A stretch of DNA of 64,000 nucleotides from Mesorhizobium sp. (GTDB lineage Bacteria; Pseudomonadota; Alphaproteobacteria; Rhizobiales; Rhizobiaceae), in assembly GCF_016793485.1 (NCBI RefSeq), contig NZ_JAEULZ010000050.1:1-64000 (forward strand), given 5' to 3'. Of this stretch, positions 37,490 to 46,124 are shown piece by piece; position 1 is the first letter of the stretch; every line of letters starts with the position of its first letter. The notes under the pieces were generated by a model. That model made no database searches. It had not been told where the DNA came from and saw nothing but the letters and a program-made list of their open reading frames with translations. The translations under genes and the position numbers were made by a program.

Positions 37490-38815
37490 TCAAAAGCCGG
37501 CCAGCGGGCGTAGCGAACTGCCATCCAGAAACCTTGAGAAGCTAAACGGTACCGGGTCGACTACGGGCCCTTTGCCTGTGGCGATCTGCGCGGTCAGCTT
37601 GCCCGCGCCCGGCCCGATGCCAAAGCCATGGCCAGAGAAACCAGAGGAAAGTACGAGACCAGGAACGCTCTCGACTTCCGATATGACGGGAACGAGATCA
37701 GGAGTTGCGTCGATTATACCGCCCCACGTCGCGGCTGTCGGCACCCGCTCGAATGCAGGAAATGCGTGGTTTAGATTTTGCCGCGCGCGCACGATCTCTT
37801 TTGCAGAGGGTTCCGGATCGACGATGCGAACCCTTTCAAAGGGGGAGATTTTGTCCATATTCCACGGTCGTGTCAGCCGCCACTCGTCGAGGAATGCGCT
37901 GCCGAAACGCACCGCGACGCCAGACCATTCCTGACGCAGAACCGGTATGAAATCGCGAAAGAAGCGGAAGCTGTCAGGCACGACCTGTGCGACCACCGAG
38001 CCGCTGGATACTGTGTAACCCCCGTCCAGCCTTTTGCGAAGGGCGAGCCCAGGTCCCCAGGCCGCTGTCAATGGCCCCGCGCTGGTGGGTCCGGTTCGCA
38101 ACACCGAGGCAAGTACCTTTAGCTGCGGGAACCGGACGCCCAGCGTACTGGCAAACAGGCTGGACCACACGCCACCTGCCAGCACCACCCGGCTGGTGCG
38201 AATCCTGCCGCGCTCGGTCACCACACCGGCGACACGGCCAGCCTGCATGTCGACGCCGCGTACTGCGCAGCGCTGTAAAATCGTAGCCCCCTGCCGGGCG
38301 GCTGCACGCGCGAGGGCAGGAGCGGCGAGGCTTGGTTCGGCTACGCCGTCATCCGGCGTGTACAGCGCTCCAGTCCATGTTCCGGCAGAATCCGTCAGAA
38401 CATCATTGACCTGCCTGCCACGCAGCAATACGGATTTGACGCCATTCTGCCGTGCATGAGGCAGCCATGCCTCACGCTTTGCATAGGAAGCTTCATCCGG
38501 GCAGATATAGAGAGTGCCGGTTTGACGAAAACCGGTTTCGTCATTCAGACGCTCGTTCAGGCCCCGCCAGATCGACAAGCTTTCCATCATCAGCGGGATT
38601 TCGCGAGGATCGCGCCCCATCGACCGGCACCAGCCCCAGTTCCGACTGGACTGCTCCCCGGCGATGATGCCTTTCTCACAGAGGACGACGCGCTGGCCGC
38701 TTTCTGCGAGGAAGTAGGCGGTCGATACACCGATTATGCCGCCGCCGACTACGACGACATCGGCATCTGCAGGCATATCTGGACTGCTGTCGACCGATGC
38801 GACGTCGACGGGCAT
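37490..38815 (-). CDS. FAD-dependent oxidoreductase, DAO family (amine/amino-acid oxidising)
   Basis: A 441-residue flavoprotein. The FAD-binding loop VVVGGGIIGVSTAYFLAE starts near residue 21, followed by CEKGIIAGEQSSRNWGWCR, a stretch seen in the gamma-glutamylputrescine oxidase and related DAO proteins. The C-terminal SGFSGHGFGIGPGAGKLTAQ closes the FAD site. These enzymes oxidise secondary or primary amines, releasing an aldehyde or keto acid. The ATG at 38815 overlaps the M24 stop by one base (TGATG); a GTG at 38818 is also possible. It lies between a creatinase-fold gene and an aldehyde dehydrogenase gene, as in an N-alkyl-amino acid pathway, but the substrate is not known. Confidence 0.87.
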   Translation of the reverse strand: MPVDVASVDSSPDMPADADVVVVGGGIIGVSTAYFLAESGQRVVLCEKGIIAGEQSSRNWGWCRSMGRDPREIPLMMESLSIWRGLNERLNDETGFRQTGTLYICPDEASYAKREAWLPHARQNGVKSVLLRGRQVNDVLTDSAGTWTGALYTPDDGVAEPSLAAPALARAAARQGATILQRCAVRGVDMQAGRVAGVVTERGRIRTSRVVLAGGVWSSLFASTLGVRFPQLKVLASVLRTGPTSAGPLTAAWGPGLALRKRLDGGYTVSSGSVVAQVVPDSFRFFRDFIPVLRQEWSGVAVRFGSAFLDEWRLTRPWNMDKISPFERVRIVDPEPSAKEIVRARQNLNHAFPAFERVPTAATWGGIIDATPDLVPVISEVESVPGLVLSSGFSGHGFGIGPGAGKLTAQIATGKGPVVDPVPFSFSRFLDGSSLRPLAGF

Positions 38816-39978
38816 CACGCGACCTCAAGAGGTGTGTCGCCACTGCCGATCAGCATTTCAACGCCGTTATCGGTTAGCGCATAGGTGCCGCCCTGGATGA
38901 CGCCAAGCCCTTCATCCGGGAACTGCAGGTAGGAGTGCAGCACAAAGACCATGCCTACTTCCATGCGCTGATCGGGTCCGCGGCTGATTTGCAGGGGCTC
39001 AAGCCAGATAGGCGGATATGCGACACCGATGCCATAGCCGAAGCGCATCACCGCAGCCTCTTCCATCCCGGCGGCTCTCACTGGCACGAGTGAAGCCTCC
39101 TCGATATCGCCAACGGCTACCCCCGGCGCGATGCGCGCCGTACCGGCAGCAAGGCACTCGCGCGCCACGTCGTAGATTTTTTGCGCACGGACGCTCGGCT
39201 TTCCTGCGGCCATCGTATGAATGGCTGTTGTGTGGTAGCGGGCAGACACCCCGGCGAACTCCGCATGCACGAGGTCACCTGTCTCGATGATCCTGTTGCG
39301 CGGCGTGCCATGGCCTCCAGCGGAGCGTTCTCCTCCGGTGAGTTCCGTCGGGATGGACCAGTAGTCGCTGCCTGAGAGGCGCATGGCGTGCTCGATTTCC
39401 GCAGCGAGCGCTATCTCGGTTATGCCGGGCCGAAGCACGCGCCGCATGGCGTCCAGGCCGGCGCTCGCATGGCCGGCTGCTTCGCGCAGATAGTCCATCT
39501 CCGCAGGGGACTTTATCAGCCGCGGCAGACCAAGAAGAACGGTGCCGTCAACGATCTTGGCAGGTGCCAGTGCTTCGGCAAGAGCCAGGCCGAGTGCATG
39601 CGGAATGGCGTAGGACTGCGTCTCGATCGCAACCTTGTCGGCCTTTAGTCCCTTTTCCTTCGCCACCGCGGCGATTGTTGCGGCCACGTTGTCGAACATC
39701 AGGCGATAGGCGCGAACGTCCTTGATCCACGTGCTTTCATACGCAAGTGATAGGTCGGTATCGCGCAGTACGATTGTGGGCTCGTCGTCGTCCACACTGA
39801 AGATCAGTGCCTGCGGGCTGTTGACGCTGACCCAAGAGTCGTAGCCTCCGTAATAGTAAAGCGACTCAGGAGCCATGCTAATGCAGTGCTCGATCCCGCG
39901 CTCCCTCATCAGACCGCGCAATGTCGCTAGCCTCGCGCGATGCTCAGATTCCGGAAAAGCGGCAAATTTCCCCCGCAT
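38815..39978 (-). CDS. M24 (creatinase/prolidase fold) protein lacking the metal ligands
   Basis: A 387-residue protein with an N-terminal creatinase-N domain (about 1-135) and a C-terminal pita-bread domain. The metal sites of M24 peptidases are lost: the Asp-x10-Asp pair is replaced in GDLVHAEFAGVSARYHTT, the metal His is replaced in FGYGIGV (normally GHGIG), and the two glutamate positions read VLHSYL and VIQGG. Creatinase, the non-metal member of the fold, also lacks these ligands and uses a histidine upstream of the GD motif; here GGHGTPRN has a histidine at that place. Ectoine hydrolase is another possible relative. Five bases separate it from the ATPase gene, and its stop overlaps the flavoprotein start. 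Confidence 0.83.
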   Translation of the reverse strand: MRGKFAAFPESEHRARLATLRGLMRERGIEHCISMAPESLYYYGGYDSWVSVNSPQALIFSVDDDEPTIVLRDTDLSLAYESTWIKDVRAYRLMFDNVAATIAAVAKEKGLKADKVAIETQSYAIPHALGLALAEALAPAKIVDGTVLLGLPRLIKSPAEMDYLREAAGHASAGLDAMRRVLRPGITEIALAAEIEHAMRLSGSDYWSIPTELTGGERSAGGHGTPRNRIIETGDLVHAEFAGVSARYHTTAIHTMAAGKPSVRAQKIYDVARECLAAGTARIAPGVAVGDIEEASLVPVRAAGMEEAAVMRFGYGIGVAYPPIWLEPLQISRGPDQRMEVGMVFVLHSYLQFPDEGLGVIQGGTYALTDNGVEMLIGSGDTPLEVA

Positions 39979-39983
39979 CGATT

Positions 39984-41093
39984 CTACTCCTTGTTGAAAA
40001 GCATGAGGCTTGCGGCATCAAAGCTCACCGTCACTGCATCGCCTTCGTTGACGACGGGCGGTTCGCCCCGACCCTCCAGTCGCCAAGCGATTCCGTCGGC
40101 GAGTTCCAGGTCGATCCTGTGCCAGCTGCCGCCAAAGATGATGGCTCGCACTGTCGCGCTGATGACGTTCAGGCTTCCACTCCCCGGCACGCCCAAACGC
40201 AGATGCTCGGGGCGTATTGCGCAGGTGACCCTGCCGACGCCAGCCAGCTCGGAACGCGAGGAGATGAGCGAGCCCGCAACCGTTTCGATCCGCGCGGTTT
40301 CCCCGGCAAGCTCGGTCACGCGTCCCGGCAGTTCGTTGAGGTCACCAACGAAACGGGCGACCATGAGATCGGAAGGCTCCCTGTACAGCGCGGCCGGAGG
40401 TGCCATCTGGCGAACCGCTCCCTTGGCCATGACAGCGACCTGAGTCGACATGGTGAAGGCTTCTTCCTGATCGTGGGTCACATAGATCATGGTGATGCCG
40501 CTGTTGCGCTGGAGCATGCGCAGTTCGACCGCAAGCTGCTGCCGCAGTTGCCGGTCAAGGGCGCCGAGCGGCTCGTCGAGCAGCAGCATCGAGGGTCGGA
40601 AAACCAGCGAGCGCGCCAGCGCCACGCGCTGCTGTTGGCCGCCGGAGAGCTGGCCTGGATAACGGCCGCCCAGACCATGCAGGCCCACAAGCGCAAGCGC
40701 TTCCTCTACACGTTTCGTCAGTTCCGTCCGGGCGAGCTTGCGCACCGACAGCGAAAAGGCGACATTCTCAGCCACCGTCATGTGCGGAAACAGCGCATAA
40801 TTTTGGAATACAAAGCCGATGTCGCGCTGCTCCGGCGGAAGGTTCGTGATATCGCGTCCGCCCACGCGAACACGACCTGAATCGGGCTGGACCAATCCAC
40901 CGATGATGCGAAGCAGTGTCGTTTTTCCCGATCCGCTGGCGCCGAGCAGCGTTAGGAACTCGCCCGCGGCAACAGCGGTAGAGACGCCGTTCAATACTGT
41001 GAGCGAACCATATCCGTGAGTGACGTTCTCGATCTGGAGTTCGTTGCCATGGCGCCGCCCCGCGCCGCTGGCGTTCCGGCCGACGTCAGCCAT
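39984..41093 (-). CDS. ABC transporter ATP-binding protein (PotA-like), cluster C
   Basis: A 369-residue ATPase with Walker [11 protein letters not shown]-loop [10 protein letters not shown], signature [14 protein letters not shown], Walker [13 protein letters not shown] and H-loop VTHDQEEA, plus a C-terminal TOBE domain. The ATG at 41093 overlaps the end of the permease gene by eight bases and has GGAG six bases upstream, which decides the start over longer frames back to 41165. Confidence 0.92.
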   Translation of the reverse strand: MADVGRNASGAGRRHGNELQIENVTHGYGSLTVLNGVSTAVAAGEFLTLLGASGSGKTTLLRIIGGLVQPDSGRVRVGGRDITNLPPEQRDIGFVFQNYALFPHMTVAENVAFSLSVRKLARTELTKRVEEALALVGLHGLGGRYPGQLSGGQQQRVALARSLVFRPSMLLLDEPLGALDRQLRQQLAVELRMLQRNSGITMIYVTHDQEEAFTMSTQVAVMAKGAVRQMAPPAALYREPSDLMVARFVGDLNELPGRVTELAGETARIETVAGSLISSRSELAGVGRVTCAIRPEHLRLGVPGSGSLNVISATVRAIIFGGSWHRIDLELADGIAWRLEGRGEPPVVNEGDAVTVSFDAASLMLFNKE

Positions 41094-42741
41094 ACGAGGC
41101 TCCTTCATACGCTTTAACCATACGTCGGCGCCGTGCAGCGGCAAGAACAGCGTAGGCAAGGCCACCGATGAGCACCGCCGCCATCAGCATTGTCGACACC
41201 GCAGCCACGGTCGGTGTCACCTCGGTACGGATATTATTGAAGATATGGACGGGCAGCGTTGAGCGGCCAGCCGAGAGAAAGAGCGCAATCACCGGCTCAT
41301 CCCATGACGTGACGAAGGCGAATACAGCTGCGACCGCGAGGCTGGGCGCCATCATTCGCGCTGTAACGGCACTGAAGGCACGGGAGCGCGACGCGCCAAG
41401 TGTGCGCGCCGCCTGCTCCAGCTCCGTACCCATTGAACGCAGCGCATTGCTGGCGATCATGACGGTAATAGGCAGCGCCAACAGCGTATGGCCGGCGACA
41501 TAGGCAACGGTCGTGCCGACCAGACGCAGGCGACTGGCAAGATCGAACAGGGCAATTGCGACGAGGATTACCGGCACTATGAGCGGCGCCAGAAAGAGGC
41601 CGGTTATCACTTGGCGGGCGGGCACGTTTCCGCGGACAAGACCGAGTGCCGTCATCAGGCCGAGCGCGGTCGACACAATGGCAGTCAAGACGGCAACCTT
41701 GAAACTCAGCAACCCCGAAGCGAGCCAGTCGGCGTCGTTGAAGAACTGCGCATACCAGCGACCGGAAAAGCCAGATGGCGGAAAGATAAGGAATGTGGTC
41801 GGCGTGAAAGACAGGATTACCACGACGACCAGCGGTGCGAGCAGAAAGAAGAACACCGCGACGGTAAAGACAAACCCAATTCCCACCGGCCATGTTAGCC
41901 TTGGACCCTCCGTGCGAGACACGCCCTTCTGGCTGCCTGTGCCTAAAACTGCCATGTCGTTCGAAGGGAACAGGCGCTGTGCGCCGAAATAGATCGCAAG
42001 TGTCAGGATGAGGAGCACCGATCCCATGGCGCTCGCGGTGCCCCACTTCGCAATATTGACCTGCTGCTGGATATAAGTGGCGACGGTCAGGTCGGCTCCC
42101 CCGCCGAGCAGGGCAGGCGTGAGGAAGAAGCCGAGGCTGATGACGAAGACCATCGTCACACCCACCGTCACACCGGGTCTCGTCAGAGGCATGAACACTC
42201 GCCACAGCGCCTGAAGCATATTGGCGCCAAGTGTGCGAGCGGCGTTGGTCAACTCGTTGTCGATGCTCAGCATGCTCGCGTAGAGGATGGCGATCATGTA
42301 GGGCAACAGATAGTAGACCATGCCGATGATCGTGGCGGTGGTGGTGTACATCAAGCCGAACTGCGGCAATATTTGCGTGAAGGCAAAGAGCCGGACAAGG
42401 ATCGATGTCCAGAACGGGAACAGGGCAAGCAGGAGAAGCGCGCTTCCCCATCCACCAGAAAGGCGCGACAGGAAGTAGCAAACAGGATAGGCGAGCAGCA
42501 GCGTGAATACGGTTGCCACCAGCGCGACCACGAACGTGTTCTGCAGGACGATCTGGTAGAGCGGGTCAGAAAGTAGCTCGGCGTAGTTGGCGAGACTGAA
42601 TTCATGCCCGGCGAGCGACAGCTTGCCGCGAGCGTCGAAGCTTCGCATCAGCACGCCGGCCAGCGGCACGAGGAAGCTCACGCCCAGGAACAACAGTCCG
42701 GGGACGATCAGAAGAGCTGCCTTGTTCGGTGAGGAACGCAT
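41086..42741 (-). CDS. Fused double-domain ABC permease, cluster C
   Basis: A 551-residue inner-membrane protein with two permease domains in one chain. The EAA-type loops are LTNAARTLGANMLQALWRVFMP near residue 165 and LEQAARTLGASRSRAFSAVTARM near 445. Ten to twelve membrane helices are likely. This is the normal size for PotB-PotC or FbpB fusions. It lies between the binding-protein gene and the ATPase gene of cluster C and overlaps the latter by eight bases. Confidence 0.9.
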   Translation of the reverse strand: MRSSPNKAALLIVPGLLFLGVSFLVPLAGVLMRSFDARGKLSLAGHEFSLANYAELLSDPLYQIVLQNTFVVALVATVFTLLLAYPVCYFLSRLSGGWGSALLLLALFPFWTSILVRLFAFTQILPQFGLMYTTTATIIGMVYYLLPYMIAILYASMLSIDNELTNAARTLGANMLQALWRVFMPLTRPGVTVGVTMVFVISLGFFLTPALLGGGADLTVATYIQQQVNIAKWGTASAMGSVLLILTLAIYFGAQRLFPSNDMAVLGTGSQKGVSRTEGPRLTWPVGIGFVFTVAVFFFLLAPLVVVVILSFTPTTFLIFPPSGFSGRWYAQFFNDADWLASGLLSFKVAVLTAIVSTALGLMTALGLVRGNVPARQVITGLFLAPLIVPVILVAIALFDLASRLRLVGTTVAYVAGHTLLALPITVMIASNALRSMGTELEQAARTLGASRSRAFSAVTARMMAPSLAVAAVFAFVTSWDEPVIALFLSAGRSTLPVHIFNNIRTEVTPTVAAVSTMLMAAVLIGGLAYAVLAAARRRRMVKAYEGASYG

Positions 42742-42805
42742 GCTGCCTCGCTTGCCATCACCTTGACGGTCATGGCGATGCAGATCGAAGTGAATGGGAC
42801 AAAGC

Positions 42806-42829
42806 CGGGCGGGACCGTCGTCCCGCCCG
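42806..42829 (-). other. Stem-loop after the cluster C binding-protein gene
   Basis: Perfect 10-bp stem (CGGGCGGGAC / GTCCCGCCCG) with a four-base loop, 13 bases after the binding-protein stop on the minus strand. Only a short T run (TTT) follows, so it is probably an mRNA stabiliser and attenuator and not a full terminator. Confidence 0.65.
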
Positions 42830-42842
42830 CGAAATGCTGCCG

Positions 42843-43946
42843 TTAGTTAGGCACCTGGCCGCTGACGACCCAACTGTTGAAGTCCTTCAACACACTTTCG
42901 ATGTTTTCCATGTAGTATTTGTCATCCTCACGGATCGCAGTCTTGGCGTTGGCTCCGGCAAGGACCCACGGCGCGACGTCGTCCGGAATTTCGACCTGTT
43001 CTTTCAGCGGCATCAGCACATACGCCGTCTGCTTGACGAACTGCTGTTGCGCCGCGATGTCCTCGATCATGAGCTTGAGGAAAGCCTGCGAAGCCTTCTC
43101 ATTGCGAGCGCCCTTCGGAATCGTCACGGGCGTATAGTCCCAGATCGCTTCGCCCCAGGCGATGGCGAACGGCACGTCATTGGCGCGAATGGCCTCGGAG
43201 ACAGGTCCGTTCCAGACCAGCGCCATGTCGCACGCACCCGACATGAGCTGCTGCACGCCCTGCGAACCGCTTTCCCACCAGATGATGTCATCACGGATCT
43301 TGTTGAGCGAGGTCAGCGCGCGCTTAACGTCCAGCGGATAGAGCTTGTCGGCGGCTACGCCGTCAGCCAGTAGTGCTGCTTCGAGCGTCCCTCCAAACTG
43401 CGGGTATTTGTACATGCAGCGCTTGCCGGGAAATTTCGCCGTGTCGAGCATATCCGAAATCTTGGTCGGCTGCTCGCCCTCCTCGGGCCACTTCGCCTTG
43501 TTCCATGCGATAACCGCAGCATAGGGATAGCCGTAGATCGCGGTCGCATCGTAGGTGCCTGCCTCCAGGCGGTCCACCGGCACGACGCTGGTGTCGATTT
43601 CCGCCAGCAGACCCGCCTTTTGCGCGAGCAGCATGTCACTCATCGTCGAGAAGGCAACGATGTCCCACGGCACGTTACCGCTCTGCTGTGCTGCCTCGAG
43701 CTTGGCTATGCCGCAGCAGAACGTATCGAAGGCCAAACGCGCGCCCGTTTTCTCCACGAACGCTGCTCCGACAGTATCCATGATGCCGCCCTTAAGCGTA
43801 CCGCTGTGGCCTGCTCCGTTGAAGAGAAACTCCTGCCCGGAATAGCCACTATAAATATCTTGTGCCGAGGCTGGCGTCGCAGCGATCGACAGTCCGGTGC
43901 CGACGGCGAGTGCGCCGGCCATGCGGATGATGCTTGTTACCTTCAT
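42843..43946 (-). CDS. ABC transporter substrate-binding protein (PotD-like), cluster C
   Basis: A 367-residue periplasmic binding protein. Residues 1-28 form a signal peptide (IIRMAGALAVGTGLSIAATPASAQ). The mature part has the PotD/type II fold with GGIMDTVGAAFVEKTGARLAFDTFCCG and SGACDMALVWNGP. Two adjacent cysteines (FCCG) near residue 72 are unusual. GGGGA lies four bases before the ATG at 43946; the frame upstream of it is not needed. It is the first gene of the operon that runs to the aldehyde dehydrogenase, and it is divergent from the IclR gene. Confidence 0.87.
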   Translation of the reverse strand: MKVTSIIRMAGALAVGTGLSIAATPASAQDIYSGYSGQEFLFNGAGHSGTLKGGIMDTVGAAFVEKTGARLAFDTFCCGIAKLEAAQQSGNVPWDIVAFSTMSDMLLAQKAGLLAEIDTSVVPVDRLEAGTYDATAIYGYPYAAVIAWNKAKWPEEGEQPTKISDMLDTAKFPGKRCMYKYPQFGGTLEAALLADGVAADKLYPLDVKRALTSLNKIRDDIIWWESGSQGVQQLMSGACDMALVWNGPVSEAIRANDVPFAIAWGEAIWDYTPVTIPKGARNEKASQAFLKLMIEDIAAQQQFVKQTAYVLMPLKEQVEIPDDVAPWVLAGANAKTAIREDDKYYMENIESVLKDFNSWVVSGQVPN

Positions 43947-44053
43947 GATTCCCCACATTTGCAAAGGGCGTCCGGACGAGATCCGCGACGCGGTTTCAAT
44001 GCATTACGCGCAGGCTTTTTGCTCTGTTTCTGGCGCGATGCTGGGAGAATAGT

Positions 44054-44105
44054 CGATACATACATATCGCGCAACACTATTATTGCATCGCATAGCGATA
44101 CATAC
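44054..44105. promoter_or_regulatory. Pair of direct repeats CGATACATAC in the IclR/transporter intergenic region
   Basis: CGATACATAC occurs at 44054-44063 and again at 44096-44105, 42 bp apart, about four helical turns, so both copies face the same side of the DNA. The region lies between the divergent IclR and binding-protein genes. It is a candidate site for cooperative binding of the IclR protein. Confidence 0.6.
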
Positions 44106-44173
44106 TAACATTCAAGCCTATGGTGTTAGATCGGAATGGCGTGCAGAATGCAGGGCATATTGGGGAAAGCAGA

Positions 44174-44995
44174 ATGAATGGGGCTGCCAAGAGGATCCAG
44201 GATGAAGATCAGGGGTCTGGCATCTCGCCGCTCTTCAACCAGTCGCTCGCGAAGGCATTCGGTATACTGGAAGCATTCAGCTTGGACCGGCGCTCGATGA
44301 ACTTGCCGGAACTGGCTGCCATCACCGGCCTGACGAAGAGCGCGGTACAGCGATTGACTTTCACCCTCGAGAGCCTTGGCTACCTGCGCAAGGATCCGAT
44401 CTCGAAGCGGTACTCGGTCACCCCTCGCACGCTAGAGCTTGGTATGCGATACACTACGACGAGCAGCCTGATCGAAATCGCCAGTCCTTACCTGCTGGAT
44501 CTGAACATCAAGTGCGGCGAGACGGTGAACCTTTCGGAGCCTGACGGGCTGAACATGATCTTCGTGTCCAGCTATCCCGGGCGACGCCAGATATCGGTTC
44601 AGTTGCCGGTTGGAAGTCGTTTCCCGATTTACTGCACGGCTGCCGGGCGCGCATTCCTGTCCGGTTCGACAGGGGAAATGGTCGATGCGGTTATGGGCGC
44701 GTCGCAAATCCGTAGTTACACCCCCAATACGATACTCGACAGTGCCGAAATCGTGCGCATGATCGAAGACGCCCGCACAGCGGGCTTTGCTTTCGCAAAT
44801 AGCGAGTTCTACCGTGGCGACATAAACATAGCAGCACCCGTCATGGGCAGTGACGGGCGTGCGATCGCAGCGGTCGGCGCCTCGGTGCCAGTAACGCGGT
44901 GGACGTTCGAGTCTGCCTGCGCCGACATTGCTCCCCAGGTAACGGAGGCAGCCCAAACAATTTCGTCGCTATTCGCACCCCGTCGTCCTGCTTGA
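44174..44995 (+). CDS. IclR-family transcriptional regulator, cluster C
   Basis: A 273-residue regulator. The N-terminal winged helix (about 20-85) contains LPELAAITGLTKSAVQRLTFTLESLGYL. The C-terminal GAF-like effector domain has the family marks SRFPIYCTAAGRAFLSG and GFAFANSEFYRGDINIAAPV. GGGGAAAG precedes the ATG at 44174. It is divergent from the cluster C operon and should control it in response to its substrate. It is the last gene of the accessory block before the tRNA genes. Confidence 0.9.
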   Translation: MNGAAKRIQDEDQGSGISPLFNQSLAKAFGILEAFSLDRRSMNLPELAAITGLTKSAVQRLTFTLESLGYLRKDPISKRYSVTPRTLELGMRYTTTSSLIEIASPYLLDLNIKCGETVNLSEPDGLNMIFVSSYPGRRQISVQLPVGSRFPIYCTAAGRAFLSGSTGEMVDAVMGASQIRSYTPNTILDSAEIVRMIEDARTAGFAFANSEFYRGDINIAAPVMGSDGRAIAAVGASVPVTRWTFESACADIAPQVTEAAQTISSLFAPRRPA

Positions 44996-45138
44996 CTGTT
45001 ATCTGGCCTGACAAAGTGAATGCATCATCGATCTGACCCCGTTTGATGTTTCAGTCAGTCCGATCGCGATAGGCCCCTTCAGGTAACACACGACGTCAGT
45101 TGACCGGGCTGAGGCGATCTAGCAATTACATGTTGTAT

Positions 45139-45214
<76 letters not shown>

Positions 45215-45394
45215 TGGAAATCAGGCGGGACGTTTAAGCGGTTCAGGATTGGACCGCAAGCGGAATCGGTTTTTGACCCTTCTAAGCAATCCTTCAACGT
45301 CGACCGTCGGCGGCAAAAGCGGCGCTTGACACTCCCGGTCTAACCCCTTATCCAGCCGCCAACGACGCAACACGCAGTCACGTGCGCGTCATGC

Positions 45395-45471
45395 GCGGGT
45401 GTAGCTCAGTCGGTTAGAGTGCCGGCCTGTCACGCCGGAGGTCGCGGGTTCGAGCCCCGTCACTCGCGCCA
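45395..45471 (+). tRNA. tRNA-Asp (anticodon GTC), CCA encoded
   Basis: A 77-base cloverleaf: acceptor GCGGGTG/CACTCGC, anticodon stem CCGGC/GCCGG with loop CTGTCAC and anticodon GTC, T arm CGGGTTCGAGCCCCG, discriminator G as required for tRNA-Asp, then CCA. Confidence 0.97.
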
Positions 45472-45586
45472 TTCTTTTTCCAGCTTCCGTTCAAGAATGT
45501 ATCCGCCCACAGTCCGGATGGTGGATGTTAATTGGCGCTCGCCCCTTTGGTTGAATCGCCATACTGTGAAGCGACGCGGGGACGGC

Positions 45587-46066
45587 ATGGTGAACGTACT
45601 CATGAAAGCGTCTTTCTTGGCCGGGTTCGTAGTGGCCACCCTTCCGGTTGGACTAGTCTCAGCACAGGAACGAACCTGGATTGGCCAAAGCTATGAAGAA
45701 GGCGCGGCCTTGATCTACGGCATACCTGATAGCGGGGACATGACGCTTTCCTTTGACTGTGCAAGGAACTCGGACACACTCACCTTCATCTACGCCTTCG
45801 AGCCGGGAAATGCGTCAGACCGTATGCAGCTAGAAGTTCGGCTTCAGACAGCCGACACCGCCATTCCGGTGGCAACGACGGGAACGCGGCTTGAAATAGA
45901 CGACCTTTTCGTTTTGGAGGGCGAACTGAAACTCGACGAGATCACCGGACTGCTGAAGTCACGCGGCGTCCTGCGGGTTTTCGTCGAAAACGGTTCGGAA
46001 GAAATTCCGCTCGATGGCGCGCGCGAGGCAGCGAAAAGTCTGCTTGAAACCTGCACCGCATCCTGA
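45587..46066 (+). CDS. Small exported protein of unknown function
   Basis: A 159-residue protein with an N-terminal signal peptide (FLAGFVVATLPVGLVSAQ) that should be secreted to the periplasm. The mature 130 residues look like an all-beta domain with two cysteines (FDCARN near residue 64 and the C-terminal ETCTAS) that could pair. I recognise no family. The frame is open back across the tRNA-Asp gene, so that part cannot be coding; GGGGA five bases before the ATG at 45587 supports the start used. Confidence 0.7.
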   Translation: MVNVLMKASFLAGFVVATLPVGLVSAQERTWIGQSYEEGAALIYGIPDSGDMTLSFDCARNSDTLTFIYAFEPGNASDRMQLEVRLQTADTAIPVATTGTRLEIDDLFVLEGELKLDEITGLLKSRGVLRVFVENGSEEIPLDGAREAAKSLLETCTAS

Positions 46067-46124
46067 TTGCCGCACAATCAGGATGGCACAGTACCGCAGG
46101 AGAACGATTGAAGAGACTCCCGGA

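Noticed and set aside
45419-45586. Longer start for the small exported protein
   Set aside because: That part of the frame overlaps the tRNA-Asp gene and lacks a signal peptide; the ATG at 45587 gives a proper signal sequence.
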